This document shows positions 36,507 to 46,134 of a stretch of DNA of 56,495 bases, piece after piece (positions within the stretch are counted from its first letter, which is position 1; each line of letters begins with the position of its first letter). A model generated the notes under the pieces. That model saw only the letters and a program-made list of their open reading frames with translations, had not been told where the DNA came from and did no database searches. The translations under genes were made by a program, and so were the position numbers. Location: positions 1 to 56,495 of the forward strand of contig NZ_KB906998.1 of assembly GCF_000381745.1 (NCBI RefSeq). The letters are read 5' to 3'. The stretch is from Psychromonas ossibalaenae ATCC BAA-1528. Lineage in GTDB: Bacteria > Pseudomonadota > Gammaproteobacteria > Enterobacterales > Psychromonadaceae.

Positions 36507-37988
36507 ATGAATTCAATTAAGCGGAGCCCTAGTCTTAGTCAGGCTCTATTACCTGTTGTCGCTATGTTAGGTTTCTTTTTTGTTGGTGGTTTTGCGGGGC
36601 TTCCGTTAGAGCTATTAATGATGGCATCTGCTGTGGTCTCTTGTGGCCTAGCGGTATACTTGGGTTATGGCTGGAAGGAGATACAAAAGGCAATGGGTGA
36701 TAAATTTGCTCAAGCTCTTCCTGCTATTTTGATCTTACAAGTCGTAGGATTTATGATTGGTGCGTGGATGATTTCCGGTACGATCCCTATGATGATTAAA
36801 CTTGGTATTACTCTTATTAGCCCGCAATTTCTTTTTGTATCGGCTTTTGTGGTAACGAGCATGGTTTCCGTCTGCACAGGTACATCCTGGGGCTCGGCGA
36901 GTACGATAGGTGTTGCACTTATGGGGGTTGCCGCTGCGCAGGATATTTCTCTTCCTATTACTGCTGGTGCAGTTATCTCTGGGGCTTATTTTGGTGATAA
37001 GATGTCTCCACTTTCAGACTCTTGTAATATCACTGCAGTAGCCGCTAAAGCAGATATTTTTAAACATATTAAAAATATGACTTATACCTCAGTGCCATCC
37101 GCTATGATTGCGATTGTCGTTTTTACATTTCTTGGTTTTTCCTCCGGAGCAGCAACTGATGAGGTAAGTGCTCAAACAGCTTCTTTACTGGCTGACATGG
37201 AAAGTATTTTTAATCTTAACTTCAGTTTGCTTTTACCCGTTTTGTTTATTCTTGTTGGATCATACTTTCAAAAACCTGCGGTATTGCTGATGATGGGAGC
37301 TTCTGTTATTGCATCTATTCAGGCTTTAATTATTCAAGATTTTACAATTCAGCAAGTTATGGATTCAGTTTTACATGGTTTCAATGTTTCAATGATCCAT
37401 TCAGCAGGTGTTGATCCCGAGTCGATAAGTGATGCATCAGTGAAGTTGCTTAATCGTGGTGGACTTTATTCGTTAATTAACGCGGTTATTATTATTCTGT
37501 GTGCATTTACGATTGCAGCTGGCTTGGAAGTTTCAGGATCATTAAAAAAAATCATGCGAACCATGGTTGCTAAAGTTGAAACAGTTTTTGGTTTAATCAG
37601 TGCCACAATGGTGTCTGGTGCTGTATTAGTATCAAGCACTTCACACGGAGGTGTATCTGCTTTAATCGTTGGTGACATGTTCGGTAAAGTTTTTGATGAT
37701 CAAAAGCTGGCTCCCGTAAACTTGTCTAGAACGATGGAAGACTCGATAATTATTACCGAGCCTCTTATGCCGTGGACGGTATCGGGTATATTTATGTCGG
37801 CCACCCTTGGAGTTTCTGTTTTAGAATACGCTCCTTGGGCATTATTTTGCGTTACAGGTGTTTTCTTTTCTTTAATGTGGGCAAAACTGCATGATATGGG
37901 AGTATGTAAGTTACGCGCTCATGATGTAGAAGAGCTGGTAGCCTTAAAGGCACATTCGAATAAAGGCGAGTCACTTGTAACTGCTTAA
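36507..37988 (+). CDS. NhaC-type Na+/H+ antiporter family transporter
   Basis: 493 residues with about eleven membrane segments. GTSWGSASTIGVALMG and AGAVISGAYFGDKMSPLSD are the NhaC family core, and EDSIIITEPLMPWTVSG is a second conserved stretch. Members exchange sodium for protons or carry organic acids (malate/lactate type). As the last gene of the island, in an operon with the oxidoreductase, it may export or import a product of sugar breakdown (inference). Confidence 0.88.
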   Translation: MNSIKRSPSLSQALLPVVAMLGFFFVGGFAGLPLELLMMASAVVSCGLAVYLGYGWKEIQKAMGDKFAQALPAILILQVVGFMIGAWMISGTIPMMIKLGITLISPQFLFVSAFVVTSMVSVCTGTSWGSASTIGVALMGVAAAQDISLPITAGAVISGAYFGDKMSPLSDSCNITAVAAKADIFKHIKNMTYTSVPSAMIAIVVFTFLGFSSGAATDEVSAQTASLLADMESIFNLNFSLLLPVLFILVGSYFQKPAVLLMMGASVIASIQALIIQDFTIQQVMDSVLHGFNVSMIHSAGVDPESISDASVKLLNRGGLYSLINAVIIILCAFTIAAGLEVSGSLKKIMRTMVAKVETVFGLISATMVSGAVLVSSTSHGGVSALIVGDMFGKVFDDQKLAPVNLSRTMEDSIIITEPLMPWTVSGIFMSATLGVSVLEYAPWALFCVTGVFFSLMWAKLHDMGVCKLRAHDVEELVALKAHSNKGESLVTA

Positions 37989-38133
37989 TTTCTAGTTGAA
38001 AATAGTTTAACTTCTCTGCCTCGATGGATTTGAGGTATATTTTAAACTGGATATTGATAGTTTCCATAACCATTTGTATTGTCAGTATTGTCAGTTTTAG
38101 GTAAACAGAAAATTTTACAACAAATAATTAAAT

Positions 38134-38218
38134 AAAAGGCGCGCTATTTCAGATAGTGCGCCTTTTTTATAGTTAACTAAGGCCAGGTATTAAACCGTCT
38201 GAGTTACGCTCTGCTGCT
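38134..38218. repeat. Right direct repeat: terminator plus brnQ 3' end
   Basis: The terminator (38134-38172, identical to 23157-23195) serves brnQ. 38199-38218 is the BrnQ tail that also occurs at 23215-23234. The spacers between the two conserved blocks differ between the copies (18-19 bp left, 26 bp right). Confidence 0.85.
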
Positions 38219-39503
38219 TTTCTTTGAAAACAACGAGTGCAATTACCAATGCGGCTGCAATCGGTAATGCTGACGCCATGCCTACTTCATATAGAGGCAG
38301 AAAATCAAAGGCGCTCATATTCACACCTGCAGCTTTAATACCGTCCAGCAGGCCGAACAGGAAAGCAACGGCTAATACAAAACGAAAAGACAAGGTTTTG
38401 TTAGCCAGGAAGTTTTTGCTTAAAGTCAGTGCGACTAATGCAATTGCTATCGGATAAACCGTATATAAAACCGGTACAGAAAGGCTGATCAGTGCACTTA
38501 AACCAACATTGGTTACCAGTGCGCATAACGCACAGTTAAGAATAACCAGCAGGCTGCGGTTCCAGTCGGGTCTTAGTTTATGCAGGAAATCCGACATAGC
38601 GCTTACCAGGCCGACAGCAGTGGTTAAGCATGCTAATGCTACCACTAGTGACAGTAATACCTGACCCGGCATGCCGAACAGTGCTTCAACATAGATAGCG
38701 ATGATTTCGCCGCCGTTGCTGAGGTTTGGGGCTATTTCCTGACTTGTTGCGCCTAAGTAGAATAGTGAAATGTAGACAAAGGCTAAACCGCAGGCTGCAA
38801 TTAAACCGGAAATTGATAAGTATTTATACTGCGCCCGCTTATCACTGATACCTTTGGCTTTGATAACATTGATGATCAGCATGCCGAAGACTAACGAGGC
38901 AAGCGTATCCATGGTGTTATAACCTTCTAGGAAACCTTTAATAAAAGGTGTCTCTACATAATCTGCAGTGGAAGGGCCGATTTCAGATAACGGGTTAAGG
39001 AAAACAGAAACTGACAAAACGACTAATAGAATAATAAGCAGGGGAGTAATCACTTTACCTACCATATCAAGCAGTTTTCCGGTTGATAAGGACAGGGCAC
39101 AGACAACCGCAAAAAACAGTACCGAGAACACTGCTAAACTAGCCGTACCTGGTGCTGACAGAAAAGGTTTAATACCGATTTCAAAAGCAACTAATGCGGT
39201 TCTAGGCGTGGCAAAGCTTGGTCCTATTATGATGAAAACAGCTAATGCCAGTATTGTTGCTAAATTACCCGGCAGGTATTTTGCCATGGTGGTTAAACCG
39301 CCGCCGGCTTTGGCGACAGCAATCAGAGTTAACAGCGGCAAACCTACTGCGGTGATAAGAAAGCCTAACATCGCCAATATATAGTGATCACCGGCCATTG
39401 CGCCCGCGAGAGGTGGAAAAATAATGTTACCGGCACCTAAAAAGAATGCAAAGTTCATAAAACCTAACGCAAGTAGGTCAAATGAGGATAGTTTTTTATT
39501 CAT
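38190..39503 (-). CDS. brnQ: Branched-chain amino acid:cation symporter BrnQ
   Basis: 437 residues with twelve membrane segments. FMNFAFFLGAGNIIFPPLAG at the N-terminus is the LIVCS family hallmark, with GPSFATPRTALVAFEIG later. It imports leucine, isoleucine and valine with sodium or protons. AGGA lies about 10 bases before the start. The 3' end ends QQSVTQTV and abuts the right island repeat; this copy is intact. Confidence 0.93.
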   Translation of the reverse strand: MNKKLSSFDLLALGFMNFAFFLGAGNIIFPPLAGAMAGDHYILAMLGFLITAVGLPLLTLIAVAKAGGGLTTMAKYLPGNLATILALAVFIIIGPSFATPRTALVAFEIGIKPFLSAPGTASLAVFSVLFFAVVCALSLSTGKLLDMVGKVITPLLIILLVVLSVSVFLNPLSEIGPSTADYVETPFIKGFLEGYNTMDTLASLVFGMLIINVIKAKGISDKRAQYKYLSISGLIAACGLAFVYISLFYLGATSQEIAPNLSNGGEIIAIYVEALFGMPGQVLLSLVVALACLTTAVGLVSAMSDFLHKLRPDWNRSLLVILNCALCALVTNVGLSALISLSVPVLYTVYPIAIALVALTLSKNFLANKTLSFRFVLAVAFLFGLLDGIKAAGVNMSAFDFLPLYEVGMASALPIAAALVIALVVFKEKQQSVTQTV

Positions 39504-40241
39504 CTAAATGTGTTCCTGTTTTTGTTACTGCGGCGGCCTCTGCTGCCGGAGTTAACGCTGTTTTTAGTTTTTCAAAGACACAGTGGAAAACCATAAAATG
39601 TCTTGAACCTTTAACTGCTGAGTTCATCCCTGGAAAAAATATATTTCAAACCACTTTCAGATACAGGAGTCGACCTGTTGAGAAGTTTTAACTTTTTATA
39701 AGCCGGTAAGCATGAATTGAAAAGTGAATAATTAGTCATTATCCATTAAGGCCGGGTAACGCAGAGAAACACGTTTTGCAGGTCTGTTTTAACATCTTCA
39801 TTTATCTTCGATCTGTATATTTAAGTTGTTTGATTATGTCCACCCAAGCAGCCAAATCCTTTAGAAAGCTCAGGTGGTTTATATTAACAAGTGCACTCTA
39901 GTGGGATAAAGAAGTATTTATCTTGATTCAAAGCAAATTATCGATTGTTTGTATTAGCCAATAATTGTTGTGATAGTTTATTGCTGTTTAGCAGGACAAA
40001 TCCGGCATTTTATTGTCCAATATTTGATGAATTGAGCTTTAATTTGACTAATAGTCTAAGTTAGATGCGTTTTTTTAGGTTTTACTGAGACTGTTAAACA
40101 GCCGCTGTTTAGCAGTTAATCTGCCCGTTGGGGCATAATCATGCGTTATTTTTATTTTTCAATTATGTATTTAGGGACATGAATATCTTGGTATTCAAGT
40201 GTAAAACTTTTACACTGCCCGTATTTAAACAAGAGGTAATT
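39504..40241. other. Intergenic region between brnQ and the DUF3087 gene
   Basis: No gene, T-box, leucine-rich leader peptide or riboswitch is apparent. It holds divergent promoters and AT-rich DNA; AAGAGG lies before the start at 40242. Confidence 0.5.
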
Positions 40242-40748
40242 ATGCAGTTAAAAGAGATAAATAAACAAAAGTATCGCCGTCATTTAAATATTGTAATTCT
40301 TTTCTGTATCGTTTTTTTAACTATCGGCAGTCTCGTTGCAGCACAAATTCTGATTATGTTTTTTCCATCAGAAAGCGGCACGCATTTTCACTGGAATTTA
40401 ATCGGGGTAATCAGCTGCGCTTTATCACTGCTGTTGTTATTAGTGAAATTTAAAACTCATGTTTTTATGACGGAAGTGACTTATGTGTGGGAACTGAAAC
40501 AGGTTTTGAATCAAATATCACGTAAGATGACGAAACTTAAAGTCGGCGCAGAAAACGGCTGTTCAGATGCCATGACCGCGATTCATTTTAGCTATGCCGG
40601 CTCACGACAACTGTGGCTTCTGGATGATAATACACTCAATATGAACAGCTTAGTGCGGCAGCAGGAAGCGCTGGAAGCTTTAGCAGTGCGTTATGATTTA
40701 ACGCTCGATGTGAACGCTTATCACAGTGATATGTTAAACGGGTTTTAA
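40242..40748 (+). CDS. DUF3087 family membrane protein
   Basis: 168 residues from the ATG at 40242, with AAGAGG 6 bases upstream; the longer frame to 40128 has no supporting site. Two membrane segments (about 19-42 and 52-69) are followed by a cytoplasmic helical domain (YVWELKQVLNQISRKM and SLVRQQEALEALAVRY). Found in marine gammaproteobacteria; function unknown. Confidence 0.75.
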   Translation: MQLKEINKQKYRRHLNIVILFCIVFLTIGSLVAAQILIMFFPSESGTHFHWNLIGVISCALSLLLLLVKFKTHVFMTEVTYVWELKQVLNQISRKMTKLKVGAENGCSDAMTAIHFSYAGSRQLWLLDDNTLNMNSLVRQQEALEALAVRYDLTLDVNAYHSDMLNGF

Positions 40749-40768
40749 TATTTGCCGCTATGAAGGGC

Positions 40769-40806
40769 AGCGCACTGCGTATTTTAAATAAAATACGCAG
40801 TGCGCT
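40769..40806. terminator. Convergent terminator: perfect 18-bp inverted repeat
   Basis: AGCGCACTGCGTATTTTA is followed by AA and then by its exact reverse complement. It lies between the DUF3087 gene and the converging chemoreceptor gene. The stem is longer than a usual terminator. Confidence 0.7.
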
Positions 40807-40817
40807 GATCCTGGCCT

Positions 40818-42434
40818 TTAAATCATGAATCTTGCTACGCTGTCATTCATTCCTTGTGACAGTGATTTTACATTCATACTTTCACTGCGGGTCTGCTCAC
40901 TGGCCTCTCCTGTTTCGATGGAAATATCACTGATACTGACCATAGCGCGTGCTACCTCCTCAGATACCGCAGCCTGCTCCGTGGTCGCTGATGCTATCTG
41001 TCCGGTCATATCATTTATATGTGCGACATGTTTGACCACTAACTGCAGGTTCTGATCGGTTTGTGTCGCTGCATCAATTGTATGTCTGGTGGCTTCTTTA
41101 CCTGCGGACATACTCTCTGATGCGGTTTGTGATAAAGCCTGTAATTTTTCTATTATTTTCTGAATTTCAACTGTTGAGTTCTGCGTACTGTGTGCCAGAC
41201 TCCTTACTTCATCGGCAACAACGGCAAATCCACGGCCTGCCTCACCGGCACGGGCTGCTTCTATGGCCGCATTTAAGGCGAGTAAATTGGTCTGATCGGA
41301 AATGCCGGTGATAACATTTAACACTTCCGCTATTTCTGCCGAGCCCTGTTTAAGTTCATCAACCACTTCGCCTGCGTGGTCTATTTTTTGTGAAGTATTC
41401 GAAATTAAGGTCATGGTGTCTGCTACCATGCGGCTGGCATTGTGGATCATATCACTGGCTTCGGCTGTGGTATTGGAAGCATTTACAGTATTGCCTTCTA
41501 CCTCTTTAACGGTTAAGGACATTTGTTCAATGGCACTGACCACCGTTTGGATTTCTTCCGTCTGGCGGCTGACACCCTGATTAGTCTGTCCGGCAATAAC
41601 TGACAGACTGTCGGAGGCAGATGCCAGGTTTTGCGATGAACCGACTAAATTTTTAACTAAATTATGAAACTCGTTAAGCATTGAGTTTATGGATTTGCTT
41701 AATGCGCCCAGTTCGTCATTCTTTAAAATATCTAAGCGCTGGGTCATGTCGCCGTTTCCTGCCTTAAGCATCACTTTCTGAATGCTTTCTATGGGTTTGA
41801 TAACAGCGCCGATAGTATAATAAGCGATGCTTAACAGCCCGCCTAAACTAATCAGGATCATAATGCCCATGGTAATGATATTTTCAAATAATTTTTCCTG
41901 AATATCACTGATATAAATACCTGTTCCAATGACCAGATTCCAGGGTTTGTAGATAAGAGCGTAGGATAATTTGTCTTCTGAGGCACCGCCGCTGACACGT
42001 TGAAACTTGTATTCGACATAACCTCGCCCCTCTGAATTTTGAGTACTGCTTAAAATATCCCGGTAAAGAAAACGTCCGTCAGCATCTTTAACTGCAGCGA
42101 CATTAACACCGGTTCGTTTACCTTTTAAGGTTGCCTGCAGAGTCATATCCGTAGTGAAAGCAAAAAAGTAACCGCTGCCGCTGTACTGCAGCTCAGGTGC
42201 TGTTTGGTAGAATTTCTGCTGCGCCTGACTGAGAGTTAACTCACCGCTGCTGACTTTTTTCTGAAATGATTTGAGTAAACCTTCAACAGTTTCAACCTGT
42301 ACTTTTAACTGTATTTTTCTGTCCTGGTAGAGTTCATCATTAATTAATGAGAGCCCTCGATAACCGATAATCAATATGGAAACTAATGAGAAAAAAACAA
42401 AAAAATAAACTTTTTGTTTGATGGTAAATGACAT
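40818..42434 (-). CDS. Methyl-accepting chemotaxis protein with single Cache domain
   Basis: 538 residues. TM1 near 10-28; a periplasmic sCache_2-like domain (about 40-185) with SGSGYFFAF, the DADG loop and [19 protein letters not shown]2 near 190-212; HAMP; signalling domain with the tip [20 protein letters not shown]. sCache_2 receptors usually sense small organic acids such as C2-C4 carboxylates. No CheR pentapeptide at the end. The gene is monocistronic. Confidence 0.92.
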   Translation of the reverse strand: MSFTIKQKVYFFVFFSLVSILIIGYRGLSLINDELYQDRKIQLKVQVETVEGLLKSFQKKVSSGELTLSQAQQKFYQTAPELQYSGSGYFFAFTTDMTLQATLKGKRTGVNVAAVKDADGRFLYRDILSSTQNSEGRGYVEYKFQRVSGGASEDKLSYALIYKPWNLVIGTGIYISDIQEKLFENIITMGIMILISLGGLLSIAYYTIGAVIKPIESIQKVMLKAGNGDMTQRLDILKNDELGALSKSINSMLNEFHNLVKNLVGSSQNLASASDSLSVIAGQTNQGVSRQTEEIQTVVSAIEQMSLTVKEVEGNTVNASNTTAEASDMIHNASRMVADTMTLISNTSQKIDHAGEVVDELKQGSAEIAEVLNVITGISDQTNLLALNAAIEAARAGEAGRGFAVVADEVRSLAHSTQNSTVEIQKIIEKLQALSQTASESMSAGKEATRHTIDAATQTDQNLQLVVKHVAHINDMTGQIASATTEQAAVSEEVARAMVSISDISIETGEASEQTRSESMNVKSLSQGMNDSVARFMI

Positions 42435-42835
42435 ATATATTCCTTTATATTTTTAGTGCAGATTATGTATAACTCCCGCACTCTACTGTAAGCAGACTTA
42501 ATATGCCAATGAGTTAATTGTTATACTTAATTGTCAGGAATAAAACTTTAATTACGCTGATAGCATTACCTGTTTACAGGCATCTTTTTAAATATCAAAA
42601 CAGATCAATTAGTTATACGTAAAGGTGTTGATCTATTCAACTGAAATACAAAGCGCCTATTTTTTCTGCTGTCATTTTTTATATTTAAAAAATACAACGT
42701 TAAATTTTTTTTTGCTGTTTTTATGCAGCTTATTGCTTTGTATATGTGTTACTTACCGTTGTTTTAGGTTCAGATTGCAGTTGTTGTGTACGCAGTGCAA
42801 AAAATGTGATCTAGCTCCGTTCGTTTGATGTTTTT
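42435..42835. other. Intergenic region between the Cache chemoreceptor and the YnjB-like gene
   Basis: AT-rich promoter region of the chemoreceptor; no gene, hairpin or repeat that I can support. Confidence 0.4.
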
Positions 42836-43981
42836 TTAATCACCGTACCTTAGTCGCCATTCATTGTTGAGCGCACGTTGCCAGCTTGAGTGCGGTTCTT
42901 CGAGAGGTTTAAACAGTTTGGTTTTTTTTGCACTGCCGGTTACATACTGCGGTGCTAGAATAGTCGGATCTCCCCATACTGAAAATTCACCCTTTACTGA
43001 TTGAGCTTCCGGGCTGAGCATAAAATTAATCGCAACTAAAGCACCGGCTTCAGCGTTGGCATTCCATGGAATTGCTAGGAAATGAGCCTGGGTTAATGCA
43101 CCGTTTTTAAATGCATAAATTTCTGTTGAATCCGTCAATGAACCGTTAGCTTGTGCGCTGATCACTTCATTGGGGTTAAAGGTCAGTGCAAGATCTAATA
43201 CACCTTCATTTAGTAACTTAATCATCTGCGCACTGCCGGTCGGGAATTCTTTACCCTGCTGCCAGGCAACATCATGAAATTTATCTAAATAGGTCCATAA
43301 AGGGGAGCTAATCTGCTGAAAAGTCTCTGCATCAACCATCTGATAGAGCGGCTTCTTATCTGCACTTAATTCAAGCAGGGCTGCTTTAAGGAAACTGCTG
43401 CCGATAAAGGAGGGCGGTTTCGGGTAGGTTAATTTGTTCGGAGAGAGTTTTGCGTAGCTGAGCAGTTCCGAAAAACTGTTCGGCGGGGTAGTTGTCCGGT
43501 TTGTATCGTAGATAAAAAGCAGCTGGCCTATGCCCCAGGGAACTTCTAATCCAAGTGTCAGTTCGGAAAAATCTTTGTCGACGGGCAGTGATTTGTTGAC
43601 CAGTACCCAGTTAGGAAGCCTTGTCGAGAAAGGTTTAGAAAGCAGTCCGTGCAGTTTCATTTTTTTGAAGTTTTCGCCGTTAAGCCAGACAATATCTACC
43701 TCTCCATTGCTGTTTCTTCCAGCCTTTTTTTGATCGATGAAAGGCTGGATCAGATCCGCTGTATCATTAATTTTGACATGTTTTAAGGTCACGCCGTATT
43801 CCTCCAGCAGGCGTGTGTTTACCCAGTGTAAATATTTATTTATCTTTTCACTTCCCCCCCAGGCATGCATATAAACAATTTGACCTTTAGCCCGATACTC
43901 AACTAGCTTCCAGTGTAGTGCCTCATCCTGATAAGCACCGCTGGTCATCAGCAGGCAGATCAGCAGCAAGAGTTTTTTCAT
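42836..43981 (-). CDS. Lone ABC-type substrate-binding protein, YnjB-like
   Basis: 381 residues with a signal peptide (LLLLICLLMTSGAYQ). It follows the YnjB family: GQIVYMHAWGGSEKINKYL, EVDIVWLNGENF, WGIGQLLFIYD and AIPWNANAEAGALVAINF, at the usual length. In E. coli YnjB sits with the YnjC/YnjD transporter, but here no permease or ATPase is adjacent. The substrate is unknown; thiamine/iron-like ligands are possible from fold alone. Confidence 0.85.
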   Translation of the reverse strand: MKKLLLLICLLMTSGAYQDEALHWKLVEYRAKGQIVYMHAWGGSEKINKYLHWVNTRLLEEYGVTLKHVKINDTADLIQPFIDQKKAGRNSNGEVDIVWLNGENFKKMKLHGLLSKPFSTRLPNWVLVNKSLPVDKDFSELTLGLEVPWGIGQLLFIYDTNRTTTPPNSFSELLSYAKLSPNKLTYPKPPSFIGSSFLKAALLELSADKKPLYQMVDAETFQQISSPLWTYLDKFHDVAWQQGKEFPTGSAQMIKLLNEGVLDLALTFNPNEVISAQANGSLTDSTEIYAFKNGALTQAHFLAIPWNANAEAGALVAINFMLSPEAQSVKGEFSVWGDPTILAPQYVTGSAKKTKLFKPLEEPHSSWQRALNNEWRLRYGD

Positions 43982-44254
43982 AAAACATCCCCTGTTTTTT
44001 ATCTCAAATTGTACCTAATCTGATTCAAACAAGCATGTGCAGAAGATAAGTATAGGAGAAGTTATGTAACAGCGTCTTCATATAGCCGCTAGATTTTCTC
44101 TTTCACGCCTATAAAATAAACGGACTTCTTTTGCGGCTAAACAGGTTAATGCTGGAATGGCTGATATAATTACAGGTTACGGCAATAATGTTTATTAAGC
44201 TGTTCGGTGTATCAGGACTGCTTGTTAACTGTAAATCCTATAAGGATGGTTACA

Positions 44255-46081
44255 ATGTATATAAATATGATTAAGTTAATTAGCCCGATTTTTTTATTGT
44301 TATTTATAACCGCCGGCTGTACTTCAGGAGATAAGGCACATTCCCTATCATCTGCTGCGCAGGAAACGGCTTCCGTATTTGGAGCTGAATCAGCTTCTGA
44401 AGTTGATGCAGAATTTGAAACATTTTCCGGGCCTGTATCTGGTCCGATCGTTATACCGGCTCTGATACCAGAATCTTTTGGTTTTACTTCTACCTTATAT
44501 ATTGACGGCAGATTGAAACAGTCATGTGCCGATTACAATGCTTCCAGCCGAACGTGCGGCGACGGCAGTGACAGAGCCTTTTTTAGTATAGCCGCCGCCG
44601 GTACAGCAGCAGCTCCCGGTGTAAACTTTTTGATCCGCGGGGGCGATTACAAAGAAGCCCTTCATATCAGTACTTCCGGAACGGTGGATGCTTACCTTGG
44701 TTATTCTGCTTACCCTGGAGAGGTGGTGACTTTAGTCGATGTCGATTCCTGGGACGGCGCTGAGGAATACGGGGCAATCTGGCTGGATCAGGTATCCTAC
44801 GTACTGGTGAATGAAATCGACGTACGCGGTTCAATTGGCTTCGGACGGTTATTAAACTCGCATTATAACATTATCAGTAATAGTAACTTTAATGAGTCGA
44901 AGATTTGGAACGACGGCAGGGGAGCCAGCAAACGTGGTGGTTTATATATTGCTTTCAGTCATTACAACCGTATTTTAAACAACCACTTCTATAAGGGCAC
45001 TGACTCTCTGGCGATGGTTCATTCAAATCATAATCTGGTTGAGGGCAACCGTATGGATCTGGCCGGTCATGATATCTGGAATATAAAATGCGGCAGCTAT
45101 AACGTCATTCGTAATAATCACTTCAGCAATAAGAATCAGAAAATCGGCTCAGTATTTGACTGTGAATCATCAACCTTAGCCTGGCATGGGAATGGTAAGT
45201 TTGCTCAAAGGAAGGCTGTGCTGAACAGTACACAATACAACCTTATTGAAGGAAATATATTCCGAGACTCAGTAAGGTATTACTCAACCAGCGGCGGCAA
45301 CGGTATCCAGTATGCCGGACAGAACGGTATTATCCGCGGCAATCGGTTCTTTCGTGTAAACGCCGGACTTGCTATGGCGGCTTATCGAGATGAGGCAACT
45401 TATAATTACGGCAATCGTATTTATAATAATACCTTTCACAATAACTGGTGTACGGCTGTCGCGATTGGTAAACCTATTAACAAAATGGGTGATAATCAAT
45501 ATAAAAACAATATTTTATGGGATAACCAGGGGCTCAGTCAGGAGCAGTGTTACGAAACCAGTGCCAAGCAGATCCTGCTGCTTTCCCGTTTAAAAAGCGG
45601 GGATCGTTTTATGAATAATAATATCGCCAGTCGGGCAGGTGAAGATGTGCTGGGCCTATGGGGTAATCCTTCAGCTTATACAATCAGAGATTTTGAAAAC
45701 AGTCTCGGCACCATTAGTTTCTCTGAAAATTTGGCTGTAGATCCGCTTTTTACTAATGAATATGAAAATGACTACAGGCTGCGCTCTGCCAGTCCGATGG
45801 TGGACAGCGGCGCTTTTCTAAGCACGGTGACCAGCGCTTCCGGCTCCGGCAGTAAACTGCAGCTTGCTGATGTTAACTCTTTTTACGACGGTTTTGCTAT
45901 TCCGGGAGAAGTTGGCGATAGGGTGCAGATTGAAGGGCGGACTGCAACTGCGGTGATCATTCATGTTAATCACAAGCATAAAACGATTACGCTGGACAAA
46001 GCGCTTACCTGGAAACGCGGGGAGGGCATTGGACTTAGTTATAACGGTTTGAGACCTGATATCGGCGCTTTTGAACGCTAG
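44255..46081 (+). CDS. Lipoprotein with right-handed parallel beta-helix
   Basis: 608 residues from the ATG at 44255 (AAGGA 8 bases before). Lipobox ITAGC (Cys22). After a linker of about 50 residues, the bulk is short repeated coils rich in N-V-I-x-N (NRILNNHFYKG, NLVEGNRMDLAG, NVIRNNHFSN, NLIEGNIFRD), a parallel beta-helix as in polysaccharide lyases and C5-epimerases. No catalytic signature can be assigned. The C-terminus holds a beta-module ending GLRPDIGAFER. It is probably outer-membrane bound, binding or cleaving a polysaccharide. Confidence 0.85.
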   Translation: MYINMIKLISPIFLLLFITAGCTSGDKAHSLSSAAQETASVFGAESASEVDAEFETFSGPVSGPIVIPALIPESFGFTSTLYIDGRLKQSCADYNASSRTCGDGSDRAFFSIAAAGTAAAPGVNFLIRGGDYKEALHISTSGTVDAYLGYSAYPGEVVTLVDVDSWDGAEEYGAIWLDQVSYVLVNEIDVRGSIGFGRLLNSHYNIISNSNFNESKIWNDGRGASKRGGLYIAFSHYNRILNNHFYKGTDSLAMVHSNHNLVEGNRMDLAGHDIWNIKCGSYNVIRNNHFSNKNQKIGSVFDCESSTLAWHGNGKFAQRKAVLNSTQYNLIEGNIFRDSVRYYSTSGGNGIQYAGQNGIIRGNRFFRVNAGLAMAAYRDEATYNYGNRIYNNTFHNNWCTAVAIGKPINKMGDNQYKNNILWDNQGLSQEQCYETSAKQILLLSRLKSGDRFMNNNIASRAGEDVLGLWGNPSAYTIRDFENSLGTISFSENLAVDPLFTNEYENDYRLRSASPMVDSGAFLSTVTSASGSGSKLQLADVNSFYDGFAIPGEVGDRVQIEGRTATAVIIHVNHKHKTITLDKALTWKRGEGIGLSYNGLRPDIGAFER

Positions 46082-46134
46082 CTACGGCCGCATAATTCGG
46101 TTTTTAGACAGCAGGAAAATAAGGCAGGGCAAGG

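Larger units (their letters stand above)
23157..38218. mobile_element. Putative 15-kb genomic island (amino-sugar uptake and glycan degradation)
   Basis: The segment is bounded by two direct copies of the LysR/brnQ terminator plus brnQ 3' end. Removing it would place the LysR gene and brnQ as neat convergent neighbours sharing one terminator. The content is a single functional theme (sulfatase, Aga-type PTS, GH31 enzyme, AgaR, oxidoreductase, antiporter), and the left end carries an IS66 remnant. By eye the genes inside look AT-richer than the flanks. No intact integrase is present, so the mode of insertion is unknown. Confidence 0.65.

Noticed and set aside
39504..40241. T-box or attenuator upstream of brnQ
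   Set aside because: No T-box motif, leader peptide rich in branched-chain residues or terminator/antiterminator pair is visible.
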